Assembly: GCA_963693285.1 (NCBI GenBank)
Contig: OY848917.1
Coordinates: forward strand, 30,391,245 to 30,455,244
Length of the DNA: 64,000 bases
Direction of reading: 5' to 3'
DNA from: Xestospongia muta
Lineage: Eukaryota > Porifera > Demospongiae > Haplosclerida > Petrosiidae
Notes under the pieces: model-generated
Told to the model about the DNA's origin: nothing
Databases searched by the model: none
Seen by the model: the letters and a program-made list of their open reading frames with translations, nothing else
Part shown: in pieces, positions 10,001 to 21,804 of the stretch
How positions within the stretch are numbered: position 1 is the first letter of the stretch
Layout of the letters: every line of letters starts with the position of its first letter
Program-made: the position numbers and the translations under genes

Positions 10001-12657
10001 CGTATGTTATAGTAGGTTCGTATGTTATAGTAGGTTCATGCTATAGTAGGTTCATGTTATAGTAGGTTCGTATGTTATAGTAGATTTATGTTATAGTAGA
10101 TTCATATGCTATAGTAGGTTCATATGCTATAGTAGGTTCATATGTTATAGTAAGTTCATATGCTATAGTAGGTTCATATGCTATAGTAGGTTCGTATGTT
10201 ATAGTAAGTTCATATGTTATAGTAGGTTCATATGTTATAGTAGGTTCATGTGTTATAGTAGGTTCATGTGTTATAGTAGGTTCGTATGTTATAGGAGGTT
10301 CATATGTTATAGTAGGTTCATATGTTATAGTAGGTTCATGTGTTATAGTAGGTTCATATGTTATAGGAGGTTCATATGTTATAGTAGGTTCATGTGTTAT
10401 AGTAGGTTCATATGCTATAGTAGGTTCGTATGTTATAGGAGGTTCATATGTTATAGTAGGTTCATGTGTTATAGTAGGGTCGTATGTTATAGTAGGTTCA
10501 TATGTTATAGTAGGTTCATGTGTTATAGTAGGTTCATATGCTATAGTAGGTTCGTATGTTATAGGAGGTTCATAAAGTATAAATATATATCTTACGTTTT
10601 ACGTCTTTCAATATCAGCATGTTGTGACTCTGATAGATGTGGTTGTTGAGGAACCAGATTAGCTTCAAGTTGTGTAAGTACATCTTCTAAATCTTTTTGT
10701 TGAGTACCAATTAAATCAAGTTCACTCTTTAACCTAATGAGAGGAAGTCAGATGACTATATTAATACTATGTGTACATATTGAACATGTAGTATAATATG
10801 AAAGTACATGTATATATGTAATTATGTGTACATGTGTAGGACAATGAATTCCATTAATTAGAACATGAGATATCTAGATTAGTTAGTGATCACTATCGTA
10901 ATTTATTCTTGATCAGGATTATATTTAAAAAAGTTTGCTAAGAAATTCTCATTAATACAAACTCATTTAGATTATATCCAGTGTACATGTACTAGTAATA
11001 TACTCTGTTTAGTTTGAGTTTGACATATAAAGTGTTAGCTGTTCTGGAAAGTAGTAAACTAGAAATCCAATATAAAGTGATGGAGTTTTTCACATTCTAT
11101 CATCTATCATAATGTTATAGTGGAATGTGAAATGACATGTCATGCACAATCATTTGTAAATCATTAATGAGCATTTGCACAAGCGTTCTCTAACTGCAAA
11201 AAAATTAAAACAAGAGAAAACATCTATTATATTGAAAGTAAGAAAGAAAAAGATTGAAACAACAGTAAAGAACAAGGAAGACCTTTTATAAGACTTGCAA
11301 ATAACATTTTAAGCTACATCTTTGAGGCTATGCCCAGGTTAGGTTGATGTTCCTATCATTAACCTGCATTATTGAAATTCCACAAACCACCACCAAACTC
11401 AACCTGAACATAGACTATATTCTGTCCAATGTATATTGGCACAAAAGGTTTATATATTTCATTACTTATACAGATACTTACTTCTTCTGTTCATTTTTAA
11501 CCCTATCCATTTCATCATGTAATGATATAATTCTATCTCCATTACGTTGTAACATTGTATCCCATTGACCTACTAACTGAGCTTGCTGCATAAAAACTCT
11601 CTCTTGATTTAGTAAATCACGACTCCACTAACAGGAAAAGACAATAATATTATAGCATATTTTTAGTGGAATAATACAGTAGTAATTAGTAGAAATGTAT
11701 TTTTATCTTACTGTATTGACAAGCTCTTCCAATTCTTTGTAAGTATACTTCTTGGTTGTAGTAACTCCGCCTACGGATGTTCCTGTACTTCCAGTCAAAC
11801 CGGTTTGTCCAGTAGTTGTCTGTGTTGTTAAACTGGGTAACCCTGTCACTTTTGTTCCAGCACTTGTGATACCACCAAGACCTGATAAAGGAAGGCCAGG
11901 TTTTTGACCTGCTTGAGTTGTCGATAAACCTGGTATTCCACCAGCTTTTGTAGTTGGCTGACTAAGTCCCAAACCAGTTATTCTAGGTTGAGTGCCACCT
12001 CCCAAACCAGTTGTACCAGCTTGACTACTTCCTCCCAAGCCAGTTGCTCCAGGTTGAGTGCCACCTCCCAAACCAGTTGCGCCAGGTTGAGTACCAACTC
12101 CCAAACTTGTTGTTCCAGGTTGAGTACCAACTCCCAAGCCAGTTGCGCCAGGTTGAGTACCACCTCCTAAACCAGTTGCACCAAGTTGAACACCCCCACC
12201 TAAACCACTTGTACCAGGCAGAGCACCACCTCCTAAACCAGTTGTGCCAGGTTGATTACCAATTCCTAAACCCGTTATTCTAGGTTGAGTACCACCTCCC
12301 AAACCAGGCAATACAGTTCCAGTTCCAGGTTTTCCTGATGCTCCACCCAAATTAACACCAGTAGTTGAACCAGTTTGTCCAGGTCCAGGTAACCCAATTG
12401 GAGGTTGAGTACCAACTCCACTGACAGTAGTAGTAGTAGAGGCTGATAATCCATGTGCTTGTGAACCAGTCAGGCCAGGTATCCCAGTCAAACCAGGTGT
12501 ACCTGTTACTCCAGATGAACCAGCTCTGCTTGTTAAATGAGTTACACCAGTCATACCAGATAATCCAGTTTGATTATAAGGCGGTAAACCTACACCTACA
12601 ACGAAGAGTAATAATAGTAACATATATAATACATATATGTATATATATAACATGCAA

Positions 12658-12708
<51 letters not shown>

Positions 12709-13208
12709 TGTATATAATTATATGTATCTACATGTATATGTACAAACAATTTCATGAATGACATAATTATGTATATTATGGCTATAATAGTCAGAAGTTA
12801 CATGTATATATATTAAAGCTTTAAAGGGATTAACTATATGTCTCAGACAAGACTATCTATCATTGTAAACCAGATTATAATTATAAAAAATCATCCTAAA
12901 CTTATTTTGATTATAGTGTTGTTGTTGCTGTAAAGAATTGTGATTTGCCAAGTATGAAAACTGGAGAGTTGGGAAAGCCGTAGTGCNNNNNNNNNNNNNN
13001 NNNNNNNNNNNNNNNNNNNNNNNNNNNNNNNNNNNNNNNNNNNNNNNNNNNNNNNNNNNNNNNNNNNNNNNNNNNNNNNNNNNNNNNNNNNNNNNNNNNN
13101 NNNNNNNNNNNNNNNNNNNNNNNNNNNNNNNNNNNNNNNNNNNNNNNNNNNNNNNNNNNNNNNNNNNNNNNNNNNNNNNNNNNNNNACTGTGAAAACAGA
13201 TCAGCCAT
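7049..13208 (-). CDS. NUP62: Nucleoporin Nup62 (Nsp1-C coiled coil), 5' end interrupted by gap
   Basis: C-terminal minus-strand exons: low-complexity exon from about 12595 to 11712, then 11627-11482, 10733-10596, 8626-8512, 8368-8302, 7508-7429, 7063-7049. Phases agree from 11712 on and the end is RSFHLAFGQ, aligning with the end of vertebrate Nup62. The coiled-coil part carries family hallmarks (YKELEELVNT, QWDTMLQRNGDRIISLH, QIVKILNAHTDSLNWIDRNT). Nup62 pairs with Nup54 and Nup58 in the central channel of the nuclear pore. The long N-terminal region (about 290 residues) is Gly/Thr/Gln/Leu-rich with units like TGLGGGTQPGA and no FG motif in what is visible. A start codon at 13208 (MADLFSQ) is proposed; the next part is lost in 200 Ns, and the joins between 12595 and 13208 are unresolved. 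Confidence 0.88.
8849..10575. repeat. 18-bp minisatellite in a NUP62 intron, about 95 copies
   Basis: The consensus unit is TTATAGTAGGTTCATGTG, with CATATG, CGTATG and CATGTT variants and a few GGAGG or AGATT units. Because 18 is a multiple of three the array reads as a long spurious ORF of VIVGSC or CYSRFM hexapeptides. Composite blocks recur, for example the GGGTCG-marked block at 8985, 9355 and 9603, showing expansion by multi-unit duplication. It lies between the exons 10596-10733 and 8512-8626. Confidence 0.95.
12660..12704. repeat. (TA)n microsatellite
   Basis: An almost pure TA run within the AT-rich sequence between the low-complexity NUP62 exon and its 5' exons. Confidence 0.9.
12987..13186. 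other. Assembly gap of 200 Ns
   Basis: Exactly 200 Ns, a conventional gap length, just inside the proposed first coding exon of NUP62. Any frame crossing it is meaningless. Confidence 0.98.
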
Positions 13209-13465
13209 GTTCCTAAGTTCTTCAAGAGATGGTTCCACCCAACGGCTAACCAGCAAGTAGCTACGCCCACAAATTATACACGTGTTTATGGGTGTGGTCC
13301 TAAGCCCACGAGAATCCTGAATTTCTGCAAACTTAACTTCATTCGTAGTATTTGTGGTATCTCAGAACTCAGAAGAACTAAATTGAGAGTACTTCAACTA
13401 AACGTTACTAGTTGTGATACAATTTTATACTACAATATTCTGATGACGACATCATTGTGTGTGCA
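13209..13465. promoter_or_regulatory. Compact divergent promoter of NUP62 and ABCB8
   Basis: The proposed NUP62 start (13208, minus) and the first in-frame ATG of ABCB8 (13466, plus) are only 257 bp apart. The space is less AT-rich than its surroundings and contains an E-box (ACACGTGT near 13279) and a pair of CCCAC/GTGGG boxes. A two-way housekeeping promoter is the natural reading. Confidence 0.5.
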
Positions 13466-15432
13466 ATGATCTCAATAATATTTAAACAGATATTAAAAAT
13501 GAAAACTTACTTTAAATTGGGAGGAGTTTATTCGTTGAAATATTCATCTACTGTTATGTCATGGAGAAGTGTATCAAAGTCATATATAGCTAGAATTGTA
13601 TCTAACAGCACAGCTCATGTCACTATAACCAAATATAGTCACTCTTTCATTTTTAAATCTGGGACTTTTAGACAAATACTTCGACCATCTTTATTTGTTG
13701 TACCCTTTGGTATTGCAGTTGGTCGGCATGGTAACTATATTGCAAAATGTCGTATAAAGAGTACTCAATCATCTCGACTTAGTCCAATCAGATCACAGGA
13801 GTCACATGATACAGTTAATTTTAACTGGAGTCTATTATGGGAGATTATTGCACCTGATATTATTATATTAATACTGGCAGCTGCTGTAAGTTACAACTGT
13901 ATATTATATTATGTTATAATATATTAATATTCTGTTTTATGTTATTATATAAAGTATTATATTACTATATGTACACATTAATATTATCTAACTATTTTAA
14001 TAATTTTATTATAATTACATGTACATGTAATTAATGTTATACTGTATATAGTTGAAGTAATTAATATTGACCTATAATCTCTAAACTTAATACTTATAAT
14101 TAATATTAACTAATCCAAATTAATTATACATTCTCTCTTATAATTATAGAGTGCTATTGTGGTAGCATTCCTCAATGTTCAATTACCTCTTACATTAGGA
14201 CAACTAATAAATGTTGTCTCATCTTTACAACCTGGTAAAGAGGTTCAACAATATATAGGAGAACTAGTTCAACCAGGACTAAAATTAGCAGGTTACTAAT
14301 GTTATGTATTATTTTTAATGCTAATCACTAATTGTTCTCCTTTTAAAACTACTCACAGTATTTACAGCATTTTATAATTTACATGTATTATAATCTCATA
14401 ATGAGTACATGTACATGCTATGTGTACATGTATTATAATCTCTTGTTATTAGTTTCTCCTTATCAACTTATAATAAACCACAATATATTACTACTAGTTT
14501 ACTTGTATTATATTATGTTTACTTTTTAGGTATTTATTGTCTTCAAAGTATTTTTATATTTAGTTATATTACCTTATTATCTGTTGTGGGTGAAAACTGT
14601 GCTGTTAGAATGAGGACACGCCTCTTTCAATGTCTTCTTGAACAAGATATTAGCTTCTTTGATGAACACAAAACTGGAGAATTAGTTAACAGGTAAGTAA
14701 TTATTAAGGTCTTTCTAATGAATATGATAAATGTTGTACTATATAGCAGGTAGTTTGTGATTGGAAATATTTGAATGAGATGTATTTATTAATTGAACAA
14801 ATTTGCAGATTTTGCTATGACAACCATTAATTACCTAAATATATTTTTCCATTTTATTGTACATGTAATACAATAGTTACTAAAATAATGAAGTAATATC
14901 TCTGTATGTCTCCTCTTAGACTATCAGGTGATGTTCAAGACTTTAAAAGTTCATTTAAATTGGTTATTAGTCAAGGACTTAAAAGTATAACACAGACTAT
15001 AGGATGTACTATATCTCTATTTATTATATCTCCTCAGGTAAGTCTATTAGTATATCAGATACTGTCATATCTTCTATAATAATAATAGTTTGATGTATAA
15101 AAAGATGTTTATGTAGTGATTATTAATTTATTATGTAGCTTGTCTCTATAACCTTGTATTTCATAATGATCATAGTATATTTACATAATATAACCTACTA
15201 CCTGTACATTATAAATATGTATTGTGACTTTACTAGTGTTCATAGATGACTGCTCTGGTGGGTGTGGTAGTACCAGTAATGATAACTGTAGGTACTATTA
15301 TTGGAAGTGGATTAAGACAATGGTCAAGAGAGGCTCAATCTCAGGTTAGTAGACAAGTATACTCAGTGTTATTTTTATACTATAATCAAAATCATTTTCA
15401 TATATTATAAAATATTCCATGTACATGTACTT

Positions 15433-15470
<38 letters not shown>

Positions 15471-18400
15471 GGTAGCATTATCTACAGCTGTAGCAGATGA
15501 AGCATTAGGTAATATTAGAACTGTTAGAGCATTTGCAATGGAAGACAAAGAACTGAGGTACAATTATTATAACTTTATATGATATTGAATTACAATAACT
15601 AATACAATACATAGTACATGTATAACACATGGCAATCATGTGTTGTACATTCAAGTATAATATTATTCATATACATGTGGTTAATGTACATGTAGATGTA
15701 TACCACATGTCAATCACATGTACATGTATAATATATGTACAGTGTACAATGTACAATGATATACATGTCAATGTACAAGTCTGTTTTATATAAACTGTAT
15801 TGTCAATACCAATATAATATAATATATAATCTTGTACACATAGTTTGTATACCTCCTCACTTCTTTCTCTCATTATAGTCTTTATCAACAAGAATTAGAA
15901 CAAGGTAGATGGTTCAATCAAAGATTGGGATATGGTATTGCTGGATTTCAAGGACTTACTAACTTAGCTATTAATGGTATACTAACATGTGATGTACATG
16001 TACTGTACAGTATGATACTACATATAACAGTGTACATTAAAGTATTCTAATGTTCTATTTGTATCTACAAGTACATGTACATATACTGTACCATACAATG
16101 TTAATGATATATGGTATATCATAATATGGTAGTATAGTACATGTACTGTATATAAAGTAGGTAATTATACTTACATCCTATGACATTACTGATATACATT
16201 ATAGTATTATATTGTTTTAATAGATATAATAATTTATATTGTAGGTATGGTATTACTAGTTATTACACATGGTGGTCTACTATTAGCAACCAATCAAATC
16301 ACTCCTGGTGCTCTCATGTCTTTTCTTGTTACAACTCAGACTATTCAGAGAAGTTTAGCTAACTTGTCAGTTTTATTTGGACAAATAGTTCGTGGAATGA
16401 CAGCTGGTAGTCGTGTCTTTGAGGTCAGTACAGTACATGTACATGTTTAATACTTAATACACAATAAATATAAGTCTATTTATAATGTATTTTATCATGA
16501 ACATAAATATTATATATTACTATGTTCATTAGTGTCTTCCTTTCTTTCTCCACTATATCAACTACAGTATATTCAGTTAGTACATAATATACCAATATCT
16601 GGTGGACATGTTATATCATCTAATGAACTTACTGGTAAAGTTGAGTTTAGAAATATCACCTTTTCTTATCCATCTAGACCAGATCAGGTAATGATATATA
16701 TCATAATTATACATGTACATGTAATGGTCACATGTAGTATGAAAGGCACTAAAGTGCTGAACCTCGCTGCAGTTTCTAAGTTATTTATAAATGCTATACC
16801 AGCTTAGGCCCAGCTATGATGTTGCTAGGTAGCATTGCAAGAAAATTTATTAACATTCTAGAAGGTGTGGTCACATTAATCAATATTTCATATACAAAAT
16901 TTATTATAACTTGAAGATGAAATGTTCTTTGGAAATGTCCTGTAGTACAAATATAAATCAATATATTATCTATTAGTAGCAGTTTTTTCAGTGCTTTGAG
17001 ACATTTCCTGAATGCATCACTTCGCTCTAAGTCCATGTACAATCTTGAAAACACTTTTCAGAACTTTTATGACAATCGCTTTGACCAACAGCTTCTGTCT
17101 TGCTGATACTTATTCCTCTAAGATCGTTTACAACATACTAAAAAATCTCCACATCAAGTTTTTTTTTATTTTTCGAGAAACGGCACCTTGACCTCTGCAG
17201 CCTGAAAATCTTTTGCAAGTTTTAAGCTTTCATTTTCATTTTCCTTGACAATGTTCTTGATACTACTGTTGTAAAGTCCACACGTTTTTCTATTCTTTGC
17301 TCAACGTTGGTAGCTGCTAACTCTTCGCTTGCCAAGTTATAGCAGTTCCAAAACAATCCCCAGTAACAGGCAGTGCAGACACACATGTGCACACACACAT
17401 ACACTGAGAGACTACAGTACCCTAGCTATGTGCCCACGCACAGTGAGGTTAAATATTGTACAGTGTTTGTATAATGTAATTACATGTACATGTAAGGAGA
17501 TAGTTTATAATTGTTTTTATATTCTTGTTTAATATTTATGTAGGTAATACTCAATGATTTTAGTCTCAATTTACAACCTGGTCAGGTCACAGCACTTTGT
17601 GGACTCTCAGGAGCTGGTCAGTTATTAATAAACTAATTCAATTCATATTACTAAGTATCAATCTATTTTGAAGTAGTACTTTACACTTATCTACATCAGT
17701 ACATTGTTATAATGTACATAGAATACATTATGTTATATTATTGTACTTAATAATTGTATTAAGTAAAGATCTATCATAATAGTAAGTTATAATACATTTT
17801 GTTATATCATTGTAGGGAAATCAACGGTTGCTGCTCTTTTAGAAAGATTCTATGATCCTGATATTGGTAGTATCTACATTGATGGATGGTAATAATAGTT
17901 ATTACATTATTAATATAACTAGTGTTATTAAAATGATCATTACATTGACTATATAATGTACAACAATTATACTATACATTAATATAATTATATATGTATT
18001 GTGACTTTATGTAGTGACCTTTGTACTCTTGATCCTTGTTGGGTTAGAGGGTCTGTTATTGGATATATAAATCAAGAACCAGTTCTGTTTGCTACTAGTA
18101 TTATGGAAAATATACGTTATGGTCGACCATCTGCCTCAGACAAAGAGGTAAGTCAGTACATGTATATAATAACATATAGTACTAATAAATTTGTTACATG
18201 ATGAAACCATAATGACAAAAAAGGGTAAGAAAGAGAGAGAGAGAGAGAAGAGCATGAAAGTCCTACAAAAAATAATGTGACTGGTCTCCTTTTCCCACAC
18301 TATTTACTTTATTATTTTTACGTGATAATTTATTTTTTCATTAAATGCAAAATTCATACTAGACTTTGAGCCAATACTTTGTATTGATCATTAATTGTGA

Positions 18401-19637
18401 TACTTACTAATCATACCATCAAGATATTAGCTAACTAATTTAGACAATTTTAAGTCCCAATGCCTACCCAAGTCAGCCCAGTCATACCACAAGTCCAACC
18501 CAAATGTGATAACTAATAGAATTCTGAATAATTCTCTTTGATGTTAATAAGATACATAAGATATCTATCAATGAACTAGATACTTCAATTTTATAAACAT
18601 TTTTGATTTATCAGTAGATAGATACCTCATGTTTCTTGTTAACATCAAATAAAGTAATTATAAATTATCTAACTGATATTTAACTTAGGTTTATGAAGCT
18701 GCTAAGTTAGCTAATGCTGATAACTTTATACGTGAATTTCCTGCTGGATATAAGACTATAGTAGGTGAGAGAGGAGTCACACTATCTGGTGGACAAAAAC
18801 AAAGGTATCATTTATACATCATAAATTATTACATCTGTTATTACATTAAGATAAAATATATTAATTTAATTTAATATTATGACATTTATTGTTGTTTATT
18901 AAATCTTTCATTTTATTCTCTTTTTTAGAGTTGCTATAGCTAGAGCTTTATTAAAAGATCCTTCTATATTAATATTAGATGAAGCTACTAGTGCACTTGA
19001 TACACAGTCTGAGAAAATGGTACAGGAAGCATTAGATAAAGTATCACATGGTCAGTAACTACATGTACATATATAAGATTATATACCCTAACAACTAATG
19101 GTAGTACATATGTAATAGAGATATTGTGACCATACTTGTGTTGATAGTTTGTAGTATATACTATATATTATGATGTTAAGTTATGATGTAATCAAACAAC
19201 AAAAGTTAGAACCCTGTTTATAATACATATTGTGGTTTATATAATAATTAAATCTTTAAGATTTGATCATTTGAGTATAGGATGATAATTATAGTCTATT
19301 TTGAACTATCCTTATAAAGTTTTTATTCTCATTCTTGTTGTCTATATTGTAGGTCGTACTGTTCTTGTTATTGCTCATAGACTTAGTACAATTCAAGATG
19401 CTGACAACATAGCTGTTATACATGAAGGCAAACTAAAAGAGGTCAATTTATAACACTATATTGTTGATATAAACTTATCAATTAAGACATTACCTTATAA
19501 TAACTAACACTAACAATTATTATTGTTGTTTTATAATGTTCTCTTTCCTTTAGACTGGTACTCATTCTACATTATTAAATAAAAGAGGTCTTTATTATGA
19601 ACTAGTTAGAAGACAAACACTTATAGATAACAAATAG
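13466..19637 (+). CDS. ABCB8: Mitochondrial ABC half transporter ABCB8 (16 exons, 704 aa)
   Basis: Exons: 13466-13885, 14150-14291, 14530-14692, 14920-15037, 15246-15344, 15472-15557, 15879-15976, 16245-16423, 16568-16687, 17544-17616, 17816-17888, 18015-18147, 18689-18804, 18929-19050, 19353-19441, 19554-19637; total 2115 nt, all phases matching. An alternative start is ATG 13499 (693 aa). The N-terminus is rich in Arg, Lys and Ser and poor in acids, as in a mitochondrial targeting peptide. The membrane domain carries ABCB8 hallmarks ([29 protein letters not shown]). In the nucleotide-binding domain: Walker A GLSGAGKST (495-503), Q-loop INQEPVLF, signature LSGGQ (600-604), Walker B ILILDE (D624, E625), H-loop H656. 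All catalytic residues are present. In vertebrates ABCB8 is an inner-membrane transporter tied to iron export and a mitochondrial potassium channel. Confidence 0.95.
15438..15469 (+). repeat. (CT)n microsatellite serving as polypyrimidine tract
   Basis: A pure CT run ends directly at the TAG acceptor of the ABCB8 exon starting at 15472, so the microsatellite itself is the pyrimidine tract of that splice site. Confidence 0.9.
16688..17543. other. ABCB8 intron 9 with unrecognised less AT-rich insert
   Basis: From about 16740 to 17460 the intron has a base composition unlike its neighbours and short minus-strand frames (16794-17054, 17222-17404) with Leu/Lys-rich peptides. No transposase motif was recognised; it may be an old insertion. 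Several TACATGTACATGTA palindromes flank it. Confidence 0.3.
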
Positions 19638-19933
19638 TCATGATATTATGATTTTAACTGTAATGTATCACATTGTCATAAAACTTATCCACTTAAACTA
19701 AGTACCTGTCCCTCAAATGTTGTGATAGTTAAGAGCATCAATTAATATTGTATATATACAGTTCATGAATGAGAAGTATCACTCCATCTCCTTCTTGTTT
19801 TAACATCTTTAATTATTAGTTATATTCATGAAATAATTTTTAATATTATTTTAATTAACATATAGACAACAATCAATGAATCAAAACAGACAATATACAT
19901 AAATACATAATGTTGTAGATAAAGTAACAAAAA

Positions 19934-21277
19934 TCAAACTTTGTATGTAAATTTAGCAGATCCTACTTCTAATGTAACTTCATTAATTTTAGCGTCTTTT
20001 AGGGAAGTAGGAAAAGGCTCTAGAGCTTGACAAACAGTAGGCATACAAGTTTGTGGTAACTGGAAATACAACGATACCGGATTAGTAGACCATCCCATAA
20101 ACTGCATAACATATGGGAAACTGTCAAAACCAAACAGTGACTTCAAGGTTGTCTTAACATCAGTCACGACATCAAATGTGAGACCAGAGAAACCTGATTG
20201 AAAAACACATCGAAGAAGAAAGAGGCTACGAATTCTCTTAATCTTTCGTAGAAATGGCTTGCCCAATGTTCTCTTGTCATAATATCTATCAATAGCTGAT
20301 CTGACTGGCTCAATTTTATCTAACACTTTCAACAAGTGTACTAGAAAGTCTATATCATAACTTGAAATATAACTATGAAGGATAAGAGATACCAAAATAC
20401 CATCTACTGTTGTATTAGAGCGAATGATATCAGGAGCAATCAATGTAGAGCCATCAGGACAACATAGACTATGTATAATAAAGCTAAGTGTATAGTTAGA
20501 ACATCCATCATTGAACATATCAAGAACTTCAGTAAGTAGATATCCAAATGGTTCATGGTCAGTTCCTGGAGCTCCAAATGAATGTTGAACATCTTCACTA
20601 GTAATAATACGTGGATCAACTAAAATAATGAAACAAATTTGTACTTGTAAATTATTGTATAATTTTTATAATAAAATAGGTTTCCCCTGAAAGATAATTA
20701 TTATGAAGCTAATGAAAAGTTACCTAAATTAGAACAGATAAAATGTCATTGTGTTTATAAAGGAACACCCATATTGGGTAGATTGTATTAAAGGGAAAGA
20801 TACTTACTCTCTACCTCACCCTGGATACATGACAGTCCAGAAACAAGACTATAATTTCATAAATAAATTGATAAAATCACTCTGACCTGTGGGGCGTGGC
20901 CTTTGATTAGATGGTGGATTGACATAATACTTTTCAATACGATCAGCTAGCTCTGTTTCCATCACAATGTATCGAAGGACATATACTAAACCTGGCCACG
21001 AAGGAGGAGGGTCTCTTGTCTCTAACCAAAGACGCATGGCTTCCACAACACCTATTTTAGGATCCTTACTGTACTTCTCACGTACTTTAACCAGTGCTCT
21101 ACGGTCTACATTGAGGGCTTCAAAACACTCAAACCAGACACCTTGAAGTGGTTCTCTTAATTCTAAAAATAAAAGTTCAAACGTGATAGGTCTGGGAATA
21201 AATACAGCACCTGTTATGATTGAACAAAGAGTGAAATCGTTGAACTAAAGGGAAATCTCCTTACCTTGAGGATCCAT
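19934..21277 (-). CDS. Death-fold protein of unknown family (3 exons, 324 aa)
   Basis: Minus-strand exons 21277-21265, 21162-20887 and 20619-19934 sum to 975 nt (325 codons). Residues about 5-88 look like a death domain: a leading W (GVWFECFEALNV), a middle AMRLWLE and SWPGLVYVLRY, and an end like ADRIEKYYV. After a Pro-rich linker, residues about 135-220 are helical and end in SAIDRYYDK, a weak echo of the first module's IEKYYV end. The C-terminal 100 residues are beta-like (VSLYFQLPQ, EVTLEVGSAKFTYKV). No enzyme motif or membrane segment is seen. Death folds build signalling complexes in apoptosis and immunity. The gene is head-to-head with another death-domain gene and convergent with ABCB8 (296 bp between stops). 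Function not known. Confidence 0.75.
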
Positions 21278-21688
21278 TGATTCTAGGTCATGTAGGTGTG
21301 TTCTTTAATAGACTGTACTACCACACTGATATTACTTAATTAACGAATATCACCACAGTCGCCCACTCCTTATTAGGAGCAGAGGTGAGGGTGGGGCTAA
21401 AATTTAGTGGGCGTGAACAGTAACAGTTCTGAGAGGAGCCGTAGTGCAGACAGTCTAAAGACGCAAGCGACAGTTCATAGCTATAGTTGATCTCTTGACG
21501 TGAACAGTACAGTTCTAAGACGAGAGGACCACACAGTCTAATATCTATAGTTTACTAGTACAGTTTGTACAGCTGAGAACGGCCATTGTAGTCAGTTGCA
21601 AGAGAGTTCATAGTAAGTTCATTATTCTCATTAATATACTTATAATTCTATTGTATTAATAAACTGAAATGTTACATTTTGTAATCAG
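21278..21688 (+). promoter_or_regulatory. Divergent promoter and probable noncoding first exon of the ankyrin-Roc gene
   Basis: The minus-strand gene starts at 21277; a good plus-strand donor (ATCAG|GTAAGT) follows 21688, and the next acceptor at 22788-22789 leads into the exon holding the ATG at 22817. A 5' UTR exon ending at 21688 is therefore likely. The region has an imperfect direct repeat of about 88 bp (CGTGAACAGTA(A)CAGTTCT at about 21411 and 21499). Confidence 0.5.
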
Positions 21689-21804
21689 GTAAGTCCTATA
21701 CATCAGCTAAACTAGTTTAATAATAGTACTTCCTATACCACACTATAAGGTAGTCTATCTGGTTATATCCTTGATTTACTGTGTTAATATGTTGATATAA
21801 CTAG

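Noticed and set aside
8849..10575. CRISPR array
   Set aside because: Units are contiguous without unique spacers and the context is an animal intron.
8775..10649. Long plus-strand frames of VIVGSC and CYSRFM hexapeptides
   Set aside because: They are translations of an 18-bp minisatellite; the stretch is a NUP62 intron on the other strand and all three frames are open for the same reason.
11988..12757. Plus-strand and second minus-strand frames over the repeat-rich NUP62 exon
   Set aside because: Shadow frames of the Gly/Thr-rich repeats; the chosen minus frame continues into the Nsp1-C coiled coil.
12891..13270. Frames running through the N block
   Set aside because: Built across 200 Ns; no coding inference is possible.
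16180..16807. Three overlapping short plus frames as separate genes
   Set aside because: They are ABCB8 exons 8 and 9 read through into introns.
20820..20848. Possible small exon of the death-fold gene (after ATTATAG, before GTGAGG)
   Set aside because: 29 nt would change the phase; joining 20887 directly to 20619 keeps the frame and gives exactly 325 codons.
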